This document shows positions 1-12,761 of a stretch of DNA of 64,000 nucleotides, in pieces. Origin of the DNA: a virus. How positions within the stretch are numbered: the stretch's first letter is position 1; each line of letters starts with the position of its first letter. The position numbers and the translations under genes were made by a program. The stretch is taken from the IMG/VR virus record IMGVR_UViG_3300028025_003852, positions 1 through 64,000 of that record. One strand, written 5' to 3'. The notes under the pieces were generated by a model. It was not told the origin of the DNA. It did no database searches and was given only the letters and a program-made list of their open reading frames with translations.

Positions 1-1090
1 CTCCAGCAGCCATGATGCCTACACCAATGTTGCTAACGACCAGTGCTGCAAGACCATAAATTGCGTATGCAATTCTACGATTCTGTGCCTTTGGAATAAG
101 AATTCCAATAGCATCACTTGCGGCATCCTGTGCTCCCTGTGGAAGCGGTTTAATAGTAGCCATAGGTTTTGTCTCCTTAGTTGGTTTATTTGTTTCAACA
201 GGCTTTGCAGCCTCTTCTTTTGCAGCTTTGTCTGCTGCTGCTTTTGCATCTGCTGCAGCTTTTTCTTCTGCCTTCTTAGCTTCTGCAGCTACCTTTTCGG
301 CAACTGCTTTTGCATATTCTGCTGCTTTGTCTGCTGCTTTCTTAGCTTCGGCTGCTGCTTTAGCTGCTTCTGCTTTTGCATTATTCATAGCATTAATGTC
401 CTCTACTAGGGTCTGCAAGAATCCAGCCCACGATAGTGGACCAAGAATTCCATCGACAGATCCTGGTGGGGCATAGTTACCATTTTTCTGACCATACTTC
501 TGTAATCCCATATATGTGTTTTTACCTGGAATTCCATCAATTAGCCCTGAATAAAGATAGTTTTGCTGTAGCAGTGTCTGGATTCCTGTCCAAGTCTTTG
601 GTCCAGTAGTGCCATCAATAGCTCCGTCGTAAAGTCCAATGTTTGCTAGATTCTGTTGTACTAAACGGATAGAGTTTGTGACTGATGAAGCAGTGCTTCC
701 ACTACCACCAGCAGATGCACCCTGAACATATTCAAGTGGGTTGACCCTTACTCCATCTGGTGAAATTAGATGCCAGTGTACGTGGGGTCCAGTGCTGTCC
801 CCAGTGTTACCTGTGAAGCCGATAACCTGACCCTGAGCATAGTTTCCCTCACCAACAAAACTGTTAAGATGTAAATACTCATCAACAAAACCGTTTCCAT
901 GATGAAAACGAATCCAATTCCCTCGACCATTTCCAGTGTCTGGTCTATTTTCTAAACGACCAGCTCCTGGAGCAGGAATCGGGGTGTTCATGCCAGTGGC
1001 ATAATCAATGCCGCCACGAGAGCCACGATTTAAGTGGTCTTGCCATCCATCCGAAATTGGATAGCGAGCGAGCGTGTTAATATAACTCAT
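1..1090 (-). CDS. M23-type endolysin with peptidoglycan-binding repeats and membrane tail (partial)
   Basis: Likely cell-wall peptidase of the lysis module; the gene runs off the left edge (about 363 codons visible). Residues 1-125 form an M23 (LytM-like) domain with GGIDYA and GPHVHWH, the latter carrying the HxH zinc site. The usual first ligand of HxGxD is Arg25 here, although His20 lies nearby. Three peptidoglycan-binding-like repeats (LYDGAIDG, LYSGLIDG, PGSVDGILG) follow, then a long Ala/Lys/Glu helix and the start of a hydrophobic segment. The ATG has a strong AAGGAGG site, and a TGGTATAAT promoter lies upstream. The hydrophobic tail could be a holin-like anchor (inference). Amidase versus endopeptidase specificity cannot be told. 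Confidence 0.85.
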   Translation of the reverse strand, partial: MSYINTLARYPISDGWQDHLNRGSRGGIDYATGMNTPIPAPGAGRLENRPDTGNGRGNWIRFHHGNGFVDEYLHLNSFVGEGNYAQGQVIGFTGNTGDSTGPHVHWHLISPDGVRVNPLEYVQGASAGGSGSTASSVTNSIRLVQQNLANIGLYDGAIDGTTGPKTWTGIQTLLQQNYLYSGLIDGIPGKNTYMGLQKYGQKNGNYAPPGSVDGILGPLSWAGFLQTLVEDINAMNNAKAEAAKAAAEAKKAADKAAEYAKAVAEKVAAEAKKAEEKAAADAKAAADKAAKEEAAKPVETNKPTKETKPMATIKPLPQGAQDAASDAIGILIPKAQNRRIAYAIYGLAALVVSNIGVGIMAAG

Positions 1091-1128
1091 GTCTTACCTC
1101 CTTAACAATTATACCATGATATAAAAAA

Positions 1129-1725
1129 TTACCCTGTTGCGTATTTGTTCATTACAGGCCAAGGATCAACTGGCGTATTTCCATCACGAATTTCATAGTG
1201 CAAGTGAGGACCAGTTGAAAGACCAGTGTTTCCTACTTGGCCAATTGGATCTCCCATTCTTACTGTCGTGCCAGGTGCAATATGTGGTGGTATTGATCCC
1301 TCAATCATATGAGCATAAACCATTGTATAGTATCCACCGTCAAATATTATAACGTGTACCCCATAAGACCCAGACGATTCTGCTTTTATAACTACTCCGT
1401 CTGTTGCTGAAACTATTGTTGTTCCATACCCTGGCATAAGGTCAAGCCCGTTATGATAGGACTTTGTGTTTGCTCTCCAAACACCAAACCCCTCATTGTA
1501 ATGTTCTGGTGATACAGGCCACATAAACTTTGGCACATAAATGTCAAGAGATCTTTTTGAAGCAGTGTAATCTGATGCCTTTAGAGTTTGTGTTCCTTTT
1601 TCTTCAAAGCTATAACTAGCATTTTCATCAGCATTTGAGATAGCTGGGTTTGCCAAAGAAAATGATAAAAATATAGCAAAACTTGCAACAACTGCAAAGC
1701 CCTTAAAACTAAAAAATTTTAACAT
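1129..1725 (-). CDS. Secreted M23 peptidase
   Basis: A 198-residue exported cell-wall peptidase. An N-terminal signal peptide (KGFAVVASFAIFLSFSLA, cleavage probably near residue 30) precedes an M23 domain with HNGLDLMPG (HxGxD) and GPHLHYEI (HxH), so the zinc ligands are complete. The start has an AGGAGG site. It lies just upstream of the endolysin on the same strand, suggesting that both act at lysis. It could instead be a virion-associated or superinfection-related wall enzyme. M23 assignment is firm; role is inferred. Confidence 0.85.
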   Translation of the reverse strand: MLKFFSFKGFAVVASFAIFLSFSLANPAISNADENASYSFEEKGTQTLKASDYTASKRSLDIYVPKFMWPVSPEHYNEGFGVWRANTKSYHNGLDLMPGYGTTIVSATDGVVIKAESSGSYGVHVIIFDGGYYTMVYAHMIEGSIPPHIAPGTTVRMGDPIGQVGNTGLSTGPHLHYEIRDGNTPVDPWPVMNKYATG

Positions 1726-1786
1726 TCTTACCTCCTAAAATAACGGTAAGTTTCTATTATAGCGTAACTATATTGAAAGTCAAAAC

Positions 1787-2833
1787 CTATTCACTATAAA
1801 ATCCAATATTCTCTAGAAGCCTTTGATCTGTCTTGTTTAGTTCAAGAGCTTTTTTGCCATACTTCAAAGCATTTTCTTTGTCTCCTAAATAATAATAAGA
1901 GATTGCAAGATAGTCATACGGAAGATATCCCCATGCAAAATCTTCACAAAGATAGTCTAGTGGCTTTTCTTTAATATCTAATGCTTCTAGGCATTGCTGT
2001 TTGCAGTTTTCCCAGTTTGATTTTTCATAATAGTACCCTGCCAATTCTACTATTGGCTCTCTTCTGCCAGGACTTTCTTTTATTGCAAGCTTAAACCATT
2101 TCTCTGCATCTTCTGTGGCACACTTTGCAATATATCGCATAGAGGCTGCTCGCTCTGGAGGCCAAACTGCCTTTGGCAAAGATAGGTGTCTCTTAAACTC
2201 TTCTTGTGCCTCTTGATACCTTGCATTAAAAAACAATTCACGAGCATAGTAGTATGCGTTTCTGTCATCTGTAGGATCTTCTTTTACAGAGAGTTCAAGC
2301 AGTGGCAGATATTGTCCCCTTGACTTTGAAGAATCTGGGTAATGATGAATTTCAAGATTACACCAACCCTGTACTTCTTCTATACGATCAGCTTTGATCA
2401 CCTCATGAACTGGATGCTTCCAAACGTATCCGTGCCTTGCATGAATCTTGTCTCCACCATACTGAAGTCCAGGAGATCCGTCTTCATTCCATGACCAAGT
2501 ATATTTATATCTAGGACGAGTAATTCCTTTTTCTAGCATACCCTCCAGTTCTTGCCTCCAACCAGGAAGAAGAATTTCGTCCATGTCTAAAGCAATACAG
2601 TAGTCAATATCCGAGGGTATCAAGGCTAGAGAAGCGTTTCTAGCAACATCAAATCTCCAAGGCTTTACAGATACAGGTATAACATTAATGCCTAAACCCA
2701 AAGCCTTTTCAAATGTGCCGTCTGTAGAACCAGTATCGGCAATCAAAAGATAGTCAGCTTCTTTTGCTGACTCATACCACTTTTCTACAAATTGCTCTTC
2801 ATTAAGTGCAATTGCATACACTGCTATTTTCAC
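1787..2833 (-). CDS. GT2-like glycosyltransferase with TPR-like C-terminus
   Basis: A 348-residue protein. The first 100 residues show the GT-A family 2 pattern: an N-terminal beta strand with ALNEE, then DTGSTDGT, and a DMDE metal-binding motif. The C-terminal half (from about residue 190) is helical and resembles TPR repeats (YYYARELFFNARYQEAQEEF, YYYLGDKENALKYGKKALEL). It begins with GTG. It probably transfers a sugar to a glycan or protein; donor and acceptor are unknown. Its place beside tail-fibre and lysis genes would fit virion decoration, but that is inference. Confidence 0.8.
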   Translation of the reverse strand: MKIAVYAIALNEEQFVEKWYESAKEADYLLIADTGSTDGTFEKALGLGINVIPVSVKPWRFDVARNASLALIPSDIDYCIALDMDEILLPGWRQELEGMLEKGITRPRYKYTWSWNEDGSPGLQYGGDKIHARHGYVWKHPVHEVIKADRIEEVQGWCNLEIHHYPDSSKSRGQYLPLLELSVKEDPTDDRNAYYYARELFFNARYQEAQEEFKRHLSLPKAVWPPERAASMRYIAKCATEDAEKWFKLAIKESPGRREPIVELAGYYYEKSNWENCKQQCLEALDIKEKPLDYLCEDFAWGYLPYDYLAISYYYLGDKENALKYGKKALELNKTDQRLLENIGFYSE

Positions 2834-2849
2834 TAATACCCACTATTTT

Positions 2850-3017
2850 TTAAGACTCAACATTGGAAAGAATTTGCATAAAGGTAATGTCTGTGATCTG
2901 TGTACCACATGGACCACATACTACGTTTATTGGAATAATTTCGTCGGTAAGAATTGTAATTGGCATACCCGAATTTTGACAGCCAGCTATACGACATATA
3001 ACGATTGATTCATTCAT
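2850..3017 (-). CDS. Small zinc-ribbon-like protein
   Basis: A 55-residue ORF with two Cys pairs (CRIAGC near the N-terminus and CGPC in the middle), consistent with a small zinc-binding fold. An AAGGAA ribosome site precedes the ATG. It fills the gap between the delta-60 fibre gene and the glycosyltransferase on the same strand. Function unknown. Confidence 0.65.
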   Translation of the reverse strand: MNESIVICRIAGCQNSGMPITILTDEIIPINVVCGPCGTQITDITFMQILSNVES

Positions 3018-3029
3018 ATTTTTTCCTTA

Positions 3030-4973
3030 TTACCAGTATAGCAGGACACAGCCATTGCCGCCGTCTCCCCCCAGGCCTCCGCCTCCACCGCCGCCTAGGC
3101 CACCTGCACCTCCAACAGATGTGCTTGTTGTGTCTGAGGTTCCATTGCCCCCTGGCCCCAAAAAACCACCGCCTCCTCCACCGCCAACATACTTAGTAGA
3201 TGTACCAGTACGAGTAGCCCCAGTACCACCAGGGTATACACCAGATCCGCCGCTGCCAGCTGTAGCAGTTGCTCCATTTGCAGCGTTATTTTGCCGTGCT
3301 CCACCTCCTCCGCCACCAATTAGTCCAGACCCACCATTGCCACCAGTAGCAGCAGCTGAACCAGCAAAAGAAGTAGAAGCAGCCCCACCACCGCCACCAG
3401 AAACACCAGATCTGCCATCAGTAGCAGCTACAGCACCAGCAACATTTGATATAACCCAATTACCCGATTCTCCTCCTATAGAAGTAAATAGTACAGAACC
3501 AGAATTACTAGCAACAGTTGTACTACTGCTAAGACTAGCCTGTGGGGTGGCTCCTGCACCAAAAACGGAAGGAGTTGAACCAATTGTTCCTATTCCTCCA
3601 CCAGCAGCATATAGTGTTGAGTATAAACTTGGCTCTCCTCCAGAACTTGAAAGCCCTGTTGGTCCAGCACCAACAGTTACTTTATTAGAAGCTGGAACAA
3701 GGCCATAAACAATTGCCCCAGCTCCGCCACCGCCGCCGCCGCCGCTGGCTCCTCCAGCGTTGCCACTACCTACAACAATGGCAAATACAAGATCAGGAAG
3801 TGGATCAAAATCACTCATAGAAATAGCTAGTGTGGTTGAGTTTATTTTTACAAAACCTTTGTAGAGAGTGTTTCCTGACCACTCACTGAATCCTCCGATG
3901 GCAAAAATGTCTCCGCTGGATAGCTGAATTACATCATCCACAAGGCCACCGTTACTAGGACCAAAGTTTGAACTAAACGTTCCATTTGAAGTTACTCTGT
4001 AAAGGCTCTCGACACCACCAAGAAGAAAACTTCCATCAGATTGGATGTAGATGCACCTAAAGCTATATGAAACTGACTCGTTACGGAATTCAACAGTTCC
4101 GTTTGAGTTAAGGCGAACTATTCCAACTGCTGTCTGAGAGACCGAGTTTACTATCCAAGAGCTAAAGTCTCCCCCCACAATAATAATTTTGCCATCAGGT
4201 TGTATAGCAACATCTAGTAGTACTGGACTGTACTCAGAGTCATATGGCCCCTCAACAGCAGCTGTAAAGGCCGTATCTAAGCTGCCGTCAGAATTAAGGC
4301 GAGCTACGCAATTACAAGATACTCCTTTGATCTGATTAATAGTTCCTACAAGTACAATTTTTCCATCACTTTGTACGGCCATAGCGTTGATTTGCCCACT
4401 AACATCTGTGTCATCAAAAACAAAAGAAGAGTCTCTAGTTCCGTCAGAGTTTAATCGAACAATTCCACCGACTGTTGTCACTCCATTCCAAGATTCAAAA
4501 GTTCCTGAAACAACAATTTTTCCGTCAGTTTGAAGTGCAATGCTTAATATATAACGGCTTGTTGTTGGTCCTGTACCAATATTTGTCATAAAAGCGGTAT
4601 CTAAAGTACCGTCAGGATTGAGACGAGCTATGCGAGTCGCCGTTGAGCCATTAAACAAAGTAAACTGACCAGCAATAAGTATTTTTCCGTCAGACTGCAA
4701 AAGAACTTTACTTATAGAGCCACTATCGCCTGTAGCTCCTGTCCCAGTGTTTGCAACAAAAGAGGTGTCAACGCTACCGTTTGAATTAAGCCTAGCAATT
4801 CCACTAGCATTAGGAACACCGTTTACATTAGTAAAAATTCCTACAAAAATAATTTTGCCGTCGGTCTGCTGAACAACATTGTAGATGGTGCCATCACACT
4901 TAGGGACAATTGTTCTAGTACCTGCAGTTGAATCTTGATATCTAAGTACTTTATCTTTGGGAATAGGAATCAT
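3030..4973 (-). CDS. Tail-fibre protein: delta-60 beta-propeller repeats plus glycine-rich tip
   Basis: A 647-residue probable receptor-binding protein. Residues 20-400 hold repeated units of the form 'ARLNSDGSLDTAF ... VAIQPDGKIIIVGGDF', the delta-60 (DUF5122) repeat that forms beta-propellers. From about residue 405 (DLVFAIVVGSG) the protein turns into a very Gly-rich domain ending in GGNGCVLLYW. The same Gly-rich module and ending occur in the fibre gene just upstream. Gly-rich tips of this type serve as adhesins in T-even phages (gp38), which suggests host recognition. The long Pro-rich ORF antisense to it is a shadow. Confidence 0.85.
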   Translation of the reverse strand: MIPIPKDKVLRYQDSTAGTRTIVPKCDGTIYNVVQQTDGKIIFVGIFTNVNGVPNASGIARLNSNGSVDTSFVANTGTGATGDSGSISKVLLQSDGKILIAGQFTLFNGSTATRIARLNPDGTLDTAFMTNIGTGPTTSRYILSIALQTDGKIVVSGTFESWNGVTTVGGIVRLNSDGTRDSSFVFDDTDVSGQINAMAVQSDGKIVLVGTINQIKGVSCNCVARLNSDGSLDTAFTAAVEGPYDSEYSPVLLDVAIQPDGKIIIVGGDFSSWIVNSVSQTAVGIVRLNSNGTVEFRNESVSYSFRCIYIQSDGSFLLGGVESLYRVTSNGTFSSNFGPSNGGLVDDVIQLSSGDIFAIGGFSEWSGNTLYKGFVKINSTTLAISMSDFDPLPDLVFAIVVGSGNAGGASGGGGGGGAGAIVYGLVPASNKVTVGAGPTGLSSSGGEPSLYSTLYAAGGGIGTIGSTPSVFGAGATPQASLSSSTTVASNSGSVLFTSIGGESGNWVISNVAGAVAATDGRSGVSGGGGGAASTSFAGSAAATGGNGGSGLIGGGGGGARQNNAANGATATAGSGGSGVYPGGTGATRTGTSTKYVGGGGGGGFLGPGGNGTSDTTSTSVGGAGGLGGGGGGGLGGDGGNGCVLLYW

Positions 4974-4977
4974 TTTA

Positions 4978-8562
<3,585 letters not shown>

Positions 8563-8574
8563 AAGTTTCCTATA

Positions 8575-9015
8575 CTATGCCTTAAGTCCTATTCGAGAAA
8601 ATCGAACAGTAACTGGCGTTACAGCTGGGGTAACGGTTAGAGTAATGTTTCCAGAACTTTGAGAAACACTAACTGCTCCAAGTGTGCCGTCGTTATCTAA
8701 TATTCCATACTCTGTAACACTAACATTGTTTTTGTCCATAAGGACTGTTAGTTCTGTTGCATAAAATTTATTATTTGCACCGTCTGTTTTTGAAATAGAA
8801 ACAAGATACTTTACAACTCTCCATTGAGTTGCAGGAAAACTGTCAATAATTGTTGGTGAAGAAATTGCACTCAAGGTGTGCTCATTGTTACCAAATGATC
8901 CAAGATCTGTGCTCTGCTGAATCAGGGTGTCAATCAAATCAACATAGTCTGCACCAGTAGGAATATCTCCAGTTTCAAACTTTGATTTTAGTGTATTGAT
9001 ATCAATTCTAGCCAT
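8575..9015 (-). CDS. Structural protein of the tail-fibre cluster
   Basis: A 146-residue protein starting MARIDINTLKSKFETGDIPT, an opening seen in phage fibre-associated proteins, followed by beta-rich sequence with no recognised domain. A TGATATACT -10 box ends six bases before the ATG (9022-9030), pointing to a leaderless transcript that would also cover the collagen-like fibre gene. Exact role unknown. Confidence 0.7.
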   Translation of the reverse strand: MARIDINTLKSKFETGDIPTGADYVDLIDTLIQQSTDLGSFGNNEHTLSAISSPTIIDSFPATQWRVVKYLVSISKTDGANNKFYATELTVLMDKNNVSVTEYGILDNDGTLGAVSVSQSSGNITLTVTPAVTPVTVRFSRIGLKA

Positions 9016-9032
9016 AGTAAAAGTATATCAGA

Positions 9033-9344
9033 TTATAAGATTAAGTTATTGTATCCGATAACTGCAATACCAATAGGTGCCGCCGATCCAGCTGGGAAAT
9101 TAGAAAATCCCAATGTCGTAAACCTTATTCTGAATGGAGATATTTCTTCAACAGAAGATTTGTGAGAAAGATCAGAAAGATCAAGTATTGGATAGCTTGT
9201 TGCCCCTAAAACTTTTGAGGTATTGACAATGTCTGAAACTTCTGCCTTAGCCTGCAAATTATCAAAAGAGGCCCTTGCATAATTGACAGACTTAGCTCTA
9301 CGTGCTATGCCAGAACCAGTGTCTATTATCTTTACAGTAGACAT
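9033..9344 (-). CDS. Hypothetical structural protein
   Basis: A 103-residue ORF between probable tail proteins, sharing one base with the upstream gene's stop, so co-translated with it. The N-terminal half is Ala/Lys-rich; the C-terminus (PIGIAVIGYNNLIL) is hydrophobic beta-like. No family recognised; position suggests a minor tail component. Confidence 0.65.
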   Translation of the reverse strand: MSTVKIIDTGSGIARRAKSVNYARASFDNLQAKAEVSDIVNTSKVLGATSYPILDLSDLSHKSSVEEISPFRIRFTTLGFSNFPAGSAAPIGIAVIGYNNLIL

Positions 9345-9754
9345 TATGACACCACTGAGTTAGTAACATCCTCTAGAATGATCATGCTACCCTGGGCAAC
9401 TGTCCACACCCTTGTGGCATCTGAAAGCTCAATATCAAAGATGTCTCCAGTTTGAAGAACCGTAGATTGTTGTGGGGTAAGCTTTACTGTAAATTCTCCA
9501 GGACCGTCTGCAGCTGTTGCCTGTGGGAACAATGTCATACGCAAACTGGCGTTGTCTGTAATTGTTGGAGTTGTCTGGGCAACTGTTGGTCTCTTAATTT
9601 CCATCTCAATAGCCCAGTTGGCAATAGTTAAAGGAGCCTTTGCATCGTCTGTAACATACACTCTAAATGAAGCAGAGTCTCCACGAACAACTGTCCATGT
9701 GATAAATGGTGGGGTATTGCCAATAGAATACCCAGACCCTCTAGTAGTAGCCAT
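9344..9754 (-). CDS. BppU-like baseplate/tail protein
   Basis: A 136-residue protein containing ITWTVVRGDSASFRVYVTD, the signature of the N-terminal domain of phage baseplate upper proteins and their relatives. A paralogue with KWTVVRGDTAVLRVEF lies at 12761-13138. A TGGTATAAT box (9761-9769) ends six bases before the ATG, so it is probably translated from a leaderless mRNA. Placed in a fibre cluster, it likely joins fibres to the baseplate. Confidence 0.72.
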   Translation of the reverse strand: MATTRGSGYSIGNTPPFITWTVVRGDSASFRVYVTDDAKAPLTIANWAIEMEIKRPTVAQTTPTITDNASLRMTLFPQATAADGPGEFTVKLTPQQSTVLQTGDIFDIELSDATRVWTVAQGSMIILEDVTNSVVS

Positions 9755-9760
9755 GATTAA

Positions 9761-9769
9761 ATTATACCA
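9761..9769 (-). promoter_or_regulatory. Extended -10 promoter TGGTATAAT, leaderless
   Basis: TGGTATAAT with six bases to the ATG of the BppU-like gene, the spacing expected when transcription starts at the A of ATG. Confidence 0.65.
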
Positions 9770-9785
9770 TAACTAATTAATTGTA

Positions 9786-10661
9786 TTATGTAGAATTAAC
9801 CCCAGTTATATCAATTGCTACCCAAGATGTTCCGTTCCATCTTCTAACTTGTGTAATGTTTTGCCAAGCTGATCCGTCATATTTTCTAAGTTTACTTAAA
9901 ACTGTAAAGCTTGGCCCCACATATCTTGTGATAGCGGTAATGAATACTGCTGTTGATGTGGCAGCTGAGCCAAATCCTGCAGTATTAAAAGCAAACATTC
10001 TAAACTGATGATAACGTCCTGGTGTTAAGTTTGTATAGGTGTGAGAAAGGGTTGTTGTTGCTAGAACCTCAGTGCCTCCCCAAGCTCCCCAGGTTGTTCC
10101 ATCAGTAGACTCTCTTCTTTGAACTCTGTAGTTAGCGATGGCAGCACCACCATCAGCTGCAGAATTAGTTCTTGTTACTGTAACACTTGTACCGTTTAAA
10201 GTTCTAGAAATGCTAGCTGGTGCTGATGGAACGGTAGTCCAGACCCAACTTCCAGACAGTCGGCCGAGGAATGCACCATAATCACCACCAGTATAGCCAT
10301 CGTACCTATAATGTATTACAGCATTTGTTGATACGTTGTCTCTGCGAAAAGTGGTTTCTGTTCCACCAGTTTTTGTTACTCTAACGGCGCAAGTTGTTGC
10401 TGGGTTTGTTGAAGAAAGTATGATTGCGCCTTCTCCGTGCAGGACATTTGCATAAACAATAGCCTTACTATTCGTGCCAGTTAGCCTATCTGGGCTAATA
10501 GAGGCAACCCTTATAGCATAGTTACCGTCAATATTTACTCTTGCACCAGCTGCTGCATTTGGAAAGCCAACAAGTTCTTGTTGAATGAAATCGTTTGTGT
10601 CGAGGAAGAAAGATGGTCCGAAGTTTCCAATTGCTCCACCAGGAAAATCAATAGTTGGCAT
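9786..10661 (-). CDS. Tail protein with fibronectin type III domain
   Basis: A 291-residue protein. Residues 140-245 fit an FN3 fold (PSAPASISRTLNGTSVTVT, NYRVQRRESTDG, YTNLTPGRYHQFRMFAFNTA). The N-terminal 130 residues are beta-rich without a known family. The C-terminus (RRWNGTSWVAIDI) resembles short W-rich ends of phage fibre proteins. FN3 domains are common on phage surfaces and are thought to bind carbohydrate weakly. It belongs to the fibre cluster. Confidence 0.75.
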   Translation of the reverse strand: MPTIDFPGGAIGNFGPSFFLDTNDFIQQELVGFPNAAAGARVNIDGNYAIRVASISPDRLTGTNSKAIVYANVLHGEGAIILSSTNPATTCAVRVTKTGGTETTFRRDNVSTNAVIHYRYDGYTGGDYGAFLGRLSGSWVWTTVPSAPASISRTLNGTSVTVTRTNSAADGGAAIANYRVQRRESTDGTTWGAWGGTEVLATTTLSHTYTNLTPGRYHQFRMFAFNTAGFGSAATSTAVFITAITRYVGPSFTVLSKLRKYDGSAWQNITQVRRWNGTSWVAIDITGVNST

Positions 10662-10664
10662 CTG

Positions 10665-11264
10665 CTACCACATCCAAATGTCGCCAGCCTGCAGTCCTGG
10701 AGCAGTTGGTTGGGTTGCACCAATAAAAATTCTTCTGTATCCATCAAGATTGGTAAAATCTCCACCAGCAGCTTTGTACAGTAAAGCACTTCTTGCTACC
10801 GCAGCCGTTCCATACAAAATAGCATTATAAGAAGTTGAAGCTAGAGTGTTGCCAGCACCTGTTAAAAGTATTGCACTAGCATTTCCATTTTCAAGAACCT
10901 TTGTTGATCCATTTTCGGCAAGCATATCTGCATTGATACCATTTGATGCTGTCAAAGATCCAGTTACATTTACTGAAGAAGAAAATGTAACGCTACCACT
11001 AAAAGTTACGGTAGCTGAAGAAACGCCTACAGTAGCACCAGAAAGAGTTAGTGCACCAGAAAGAGTTAGTGCACTAGATATCGTTTGAGCTGTTGCAGTA
11101 GTTTTTTTAACTGAATCATTAAGGTACCAGCTTACGCTTGTGTGGTAATCCTCAAATGCCTTAACAATATCTGCATCATCATCAAGGGACGGGTTTGTTA
11201 CAGTAAAAAGCGGAGGTATCCCTGGTGCTGCACCTGGAATTGTTGGGGTAAAGGGTTGTGTCAT
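10665..11264 (-). CDS. Tail-fibre-like protein
   Basis: A 199-residue protein. A helical N-terminus (VKAFEDYHTSVSWYLNDSVK) precedes beta-strand repeats rich in Ser, Thr and Leu (ALTLSGALTLSGATVGVSS), like the stacked strands of trimeric fibres. The end (GLQAGDIWMW) is a short aromatic tail. A TGATATAAT box sits about 17 bases upstream of the ATG. Adjacent to the FN3 gene and probably part of the same fibre system. Confidence 0.7.
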   Translation of the reverse strand: MTQPFTPTIPGAAPGIPPLFTVTNPSLDDDADIVKAFEDYHTSVSWYLNDSVKKTTATAQTISSALTLSGALTLSGATVGVSSATVTFSGSVTFSSSVNVTGSLTASNGINADMLAENGSTKVLENGNASAILLTGAGNTLASTSYNAILYGTAAVARSALLYKAAGGDFTNLDGYRRIFIGATQPTAPGLQAGDIWMW

Positions 11265-11292
11265 AGTATCACCATTATGATTATATCATAGC

Positions 11293-12045
11293 CTAAGCTA
11301 CTCCAAATCTTCCCTTCGTAGCGTTAAAGTTTTCCTGTATTTCTGAACTGCTGAGTGCCTTATTATAAACGTACAAAGCACCAATTCTAGATATTGGCTC
11401 ACGAGATCCTGGTGTTTGACCAGAATTAATCTTTAGTATTGAGTTATTTGTTCCTGTGCTTGTTTCTGTATTTGCAAGAGAAATATACTCTGTGTTGTTT
11501 ACGTAAACTTTGCTTGATGTGGTGCTTCTTCCATTAAATGCAATCACTGATGTAACTAGAATCCAAGTATTTGTAGTAATTGAAGAAGTAGAAAGAACGT
11601 AGTAATCATTTGATGTACCGTCCATTTGAAGGGCAAGCTGACCTTCATTGCGAAGCTGTAGAGAATATCCTGCACCAGATGTATATTTTTCAAATATTCT
11701 ATCTTTATCATTAAATGAAGATACGTCAATCCATAGTTGTAGTGTAAACACTGTGTTTGGCTCGCCCCTAGTTACCGTTGAGTCTGGGACAGAAATAAAA
11801 TCGTCAACTCCATCTAGAACAAATACACCATTATTGAATAGGCTATAGTCTGTGCCATTTTGCAAAATTGCTGGCGAACTGTTTCCCTTTAGATCAAACC
11901 AGGATGTTCCAGTACCTGGATATGAATCGGGGTAGCTAGACTCGAAATGCGAAACTAGTCCAGACTGAACAATGTTTGCAGTAAAAGGCTCAACAGTTCC
12001 AGATCGCTTACCTGCTTGAAATGATCCTGTAAATGAACTAAGCAT
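11293..12045 (-). CDS. LamG/concanavalin-A-like lectin tail protein
   Basis: A 250-residue protein. From about residue 30 it carries the LamG-like jelly-roll pattern: LVSHFESSYPDSY, GVFVLDGVDDFISVPD, FTLQLWIDVSS, YSLQLRNEGQLAL, then RIGALYVYNKALSSSEIQENF at the end. Such domains bind sugars, which fits host-surface recognition. Its ATG overlaps the stop of the upstream fibre gene. Confidence 0.85.
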   Translation of the reverse strand: MLSSFTGSFQAGKRSGTVEPFTANIVQSGLVSHFESSYPDSYPGTGTSWFDLKGNSSPAILQNGTDYSLFNNGVFVLDGVDDFISVPDSTVTRGEPNTVFTLQLWIDVSSFNDKDRIFEKYTSGAGYSLQLRNEGQLALQMDGTSNDYYVLSTSSITTNTWILVTSVIAFNGRSTTSSKVYVNNTEYISLANTETSTGTNNSILKINSGQTPGSREPISRIGALYVYNKALSSSEIQENFNATKGRFGVA

Positions 12046-12761
12046 TATCCAAACGACACTAGCTGACCAAAGACAGCGTATGCCCCTCCATTATTCAAAA
12101 TACTAAAGCTGACAATGTCCTTCTTGTTAGCATTTCCAGGTGGGACGCTACCTCCCTGCCAGTTAATTGTTTGTGCTACACCAGCAATCTGAACAGCGGT
12201 AGGAATTCTTGCAGTACCACCCTGATTTAGAATTAGTGTTACCGTGGTTGCTGAACCTGCATCAAGTGCTAGGTTTGTAAGATTGACCGTAAAGTTTGCT
12301 GAAAGATTTGTGTGATTAAAAATATGCCCTAAAGAACAGTTATGCACAACCACACCAGTAGCTCCAGTTACGCTTGTAAATGTTTCTGAAACTTTTTTAA
12401 TTTTGAGAATGCTTGGATCTATCCAGGTTACTGCATAATCTGTTGGAGACTCTTTCCCTAAGTAGAAACCAGTGGTTCCTCCTGCTGGAACACCACTTCC
12501 GCTTGCTGCAACCAATTGCCATACGGCTGATCCAACTTGTGGAATTTGTCCAACTGTACCAGTTGCATTACGATACCATGTTGAACCATTGTATGTAACA
12601 ACATTACCAATTGGATATGTGGCTGAATTATTATAAGGACCAGAAAAAGACCAGAGTGCATTTTGTCCTGCTGGTCCTGTTGGTCCTTGAACTCCTTGTG
12701 GTCCTGCTGCACCTGTTTGTCCAGCGGAACCTGGGAATGGAACAATTTTAATTGTTGGCAT
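12045..12761 (-). CDS. Tail-fibre protein with short collagen-like segment
   Basis: A 238-residue protein starting MPTIKIVPFPG. Residues 10-35 are a brief Gly-X-Y stretch (GPQGVQGPTGPAG), followed by a segment like small chitin-binding modules (NVVTYNGSTWYRNATG) and a beta-rich C-terminus. I chose the ATG at 12761 because it has a GGAGGAA site; the reading frame opens further upstream without one. Stop of the preceding gene and this ATG overlap (TAATG). Confidence 0.75.
   Translation of the reverse strand: MPTIKIVPFPGSAGQTGAAGPQGVQGPTGPAGQNALWSFSGPYNNSATYPIGNVVTYNGSTWYRNATGTVGQIPQVGSAVWQLVAASGSGVPAGGTTGFYLGKESPTDYAVTWIDPSILKIKKVSETFTSVTGATGVVVHNCSLGHIFNHTNLSANFTVNLTNLALDAGSATTVTLILNQGGTARIPTAVQIAGVAQTINWQGGSVPPGNANKKDIVSFSILNNGGAYAVFGQLVSFG

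Noticed and set aside
228-476. Ala/Ser-rich plus-strand ORF
   Set aside because: Antisense of the Ala/Lys/Glu helix of the endolysin.
3055-3708. Long proline-rich plus-strand ORF
   Set aside because: It is the exact antisense of the Gly-rich end of the delta-60 fibre gene; Gly codons GGN give Pro codons in reverse. No ribosome site.
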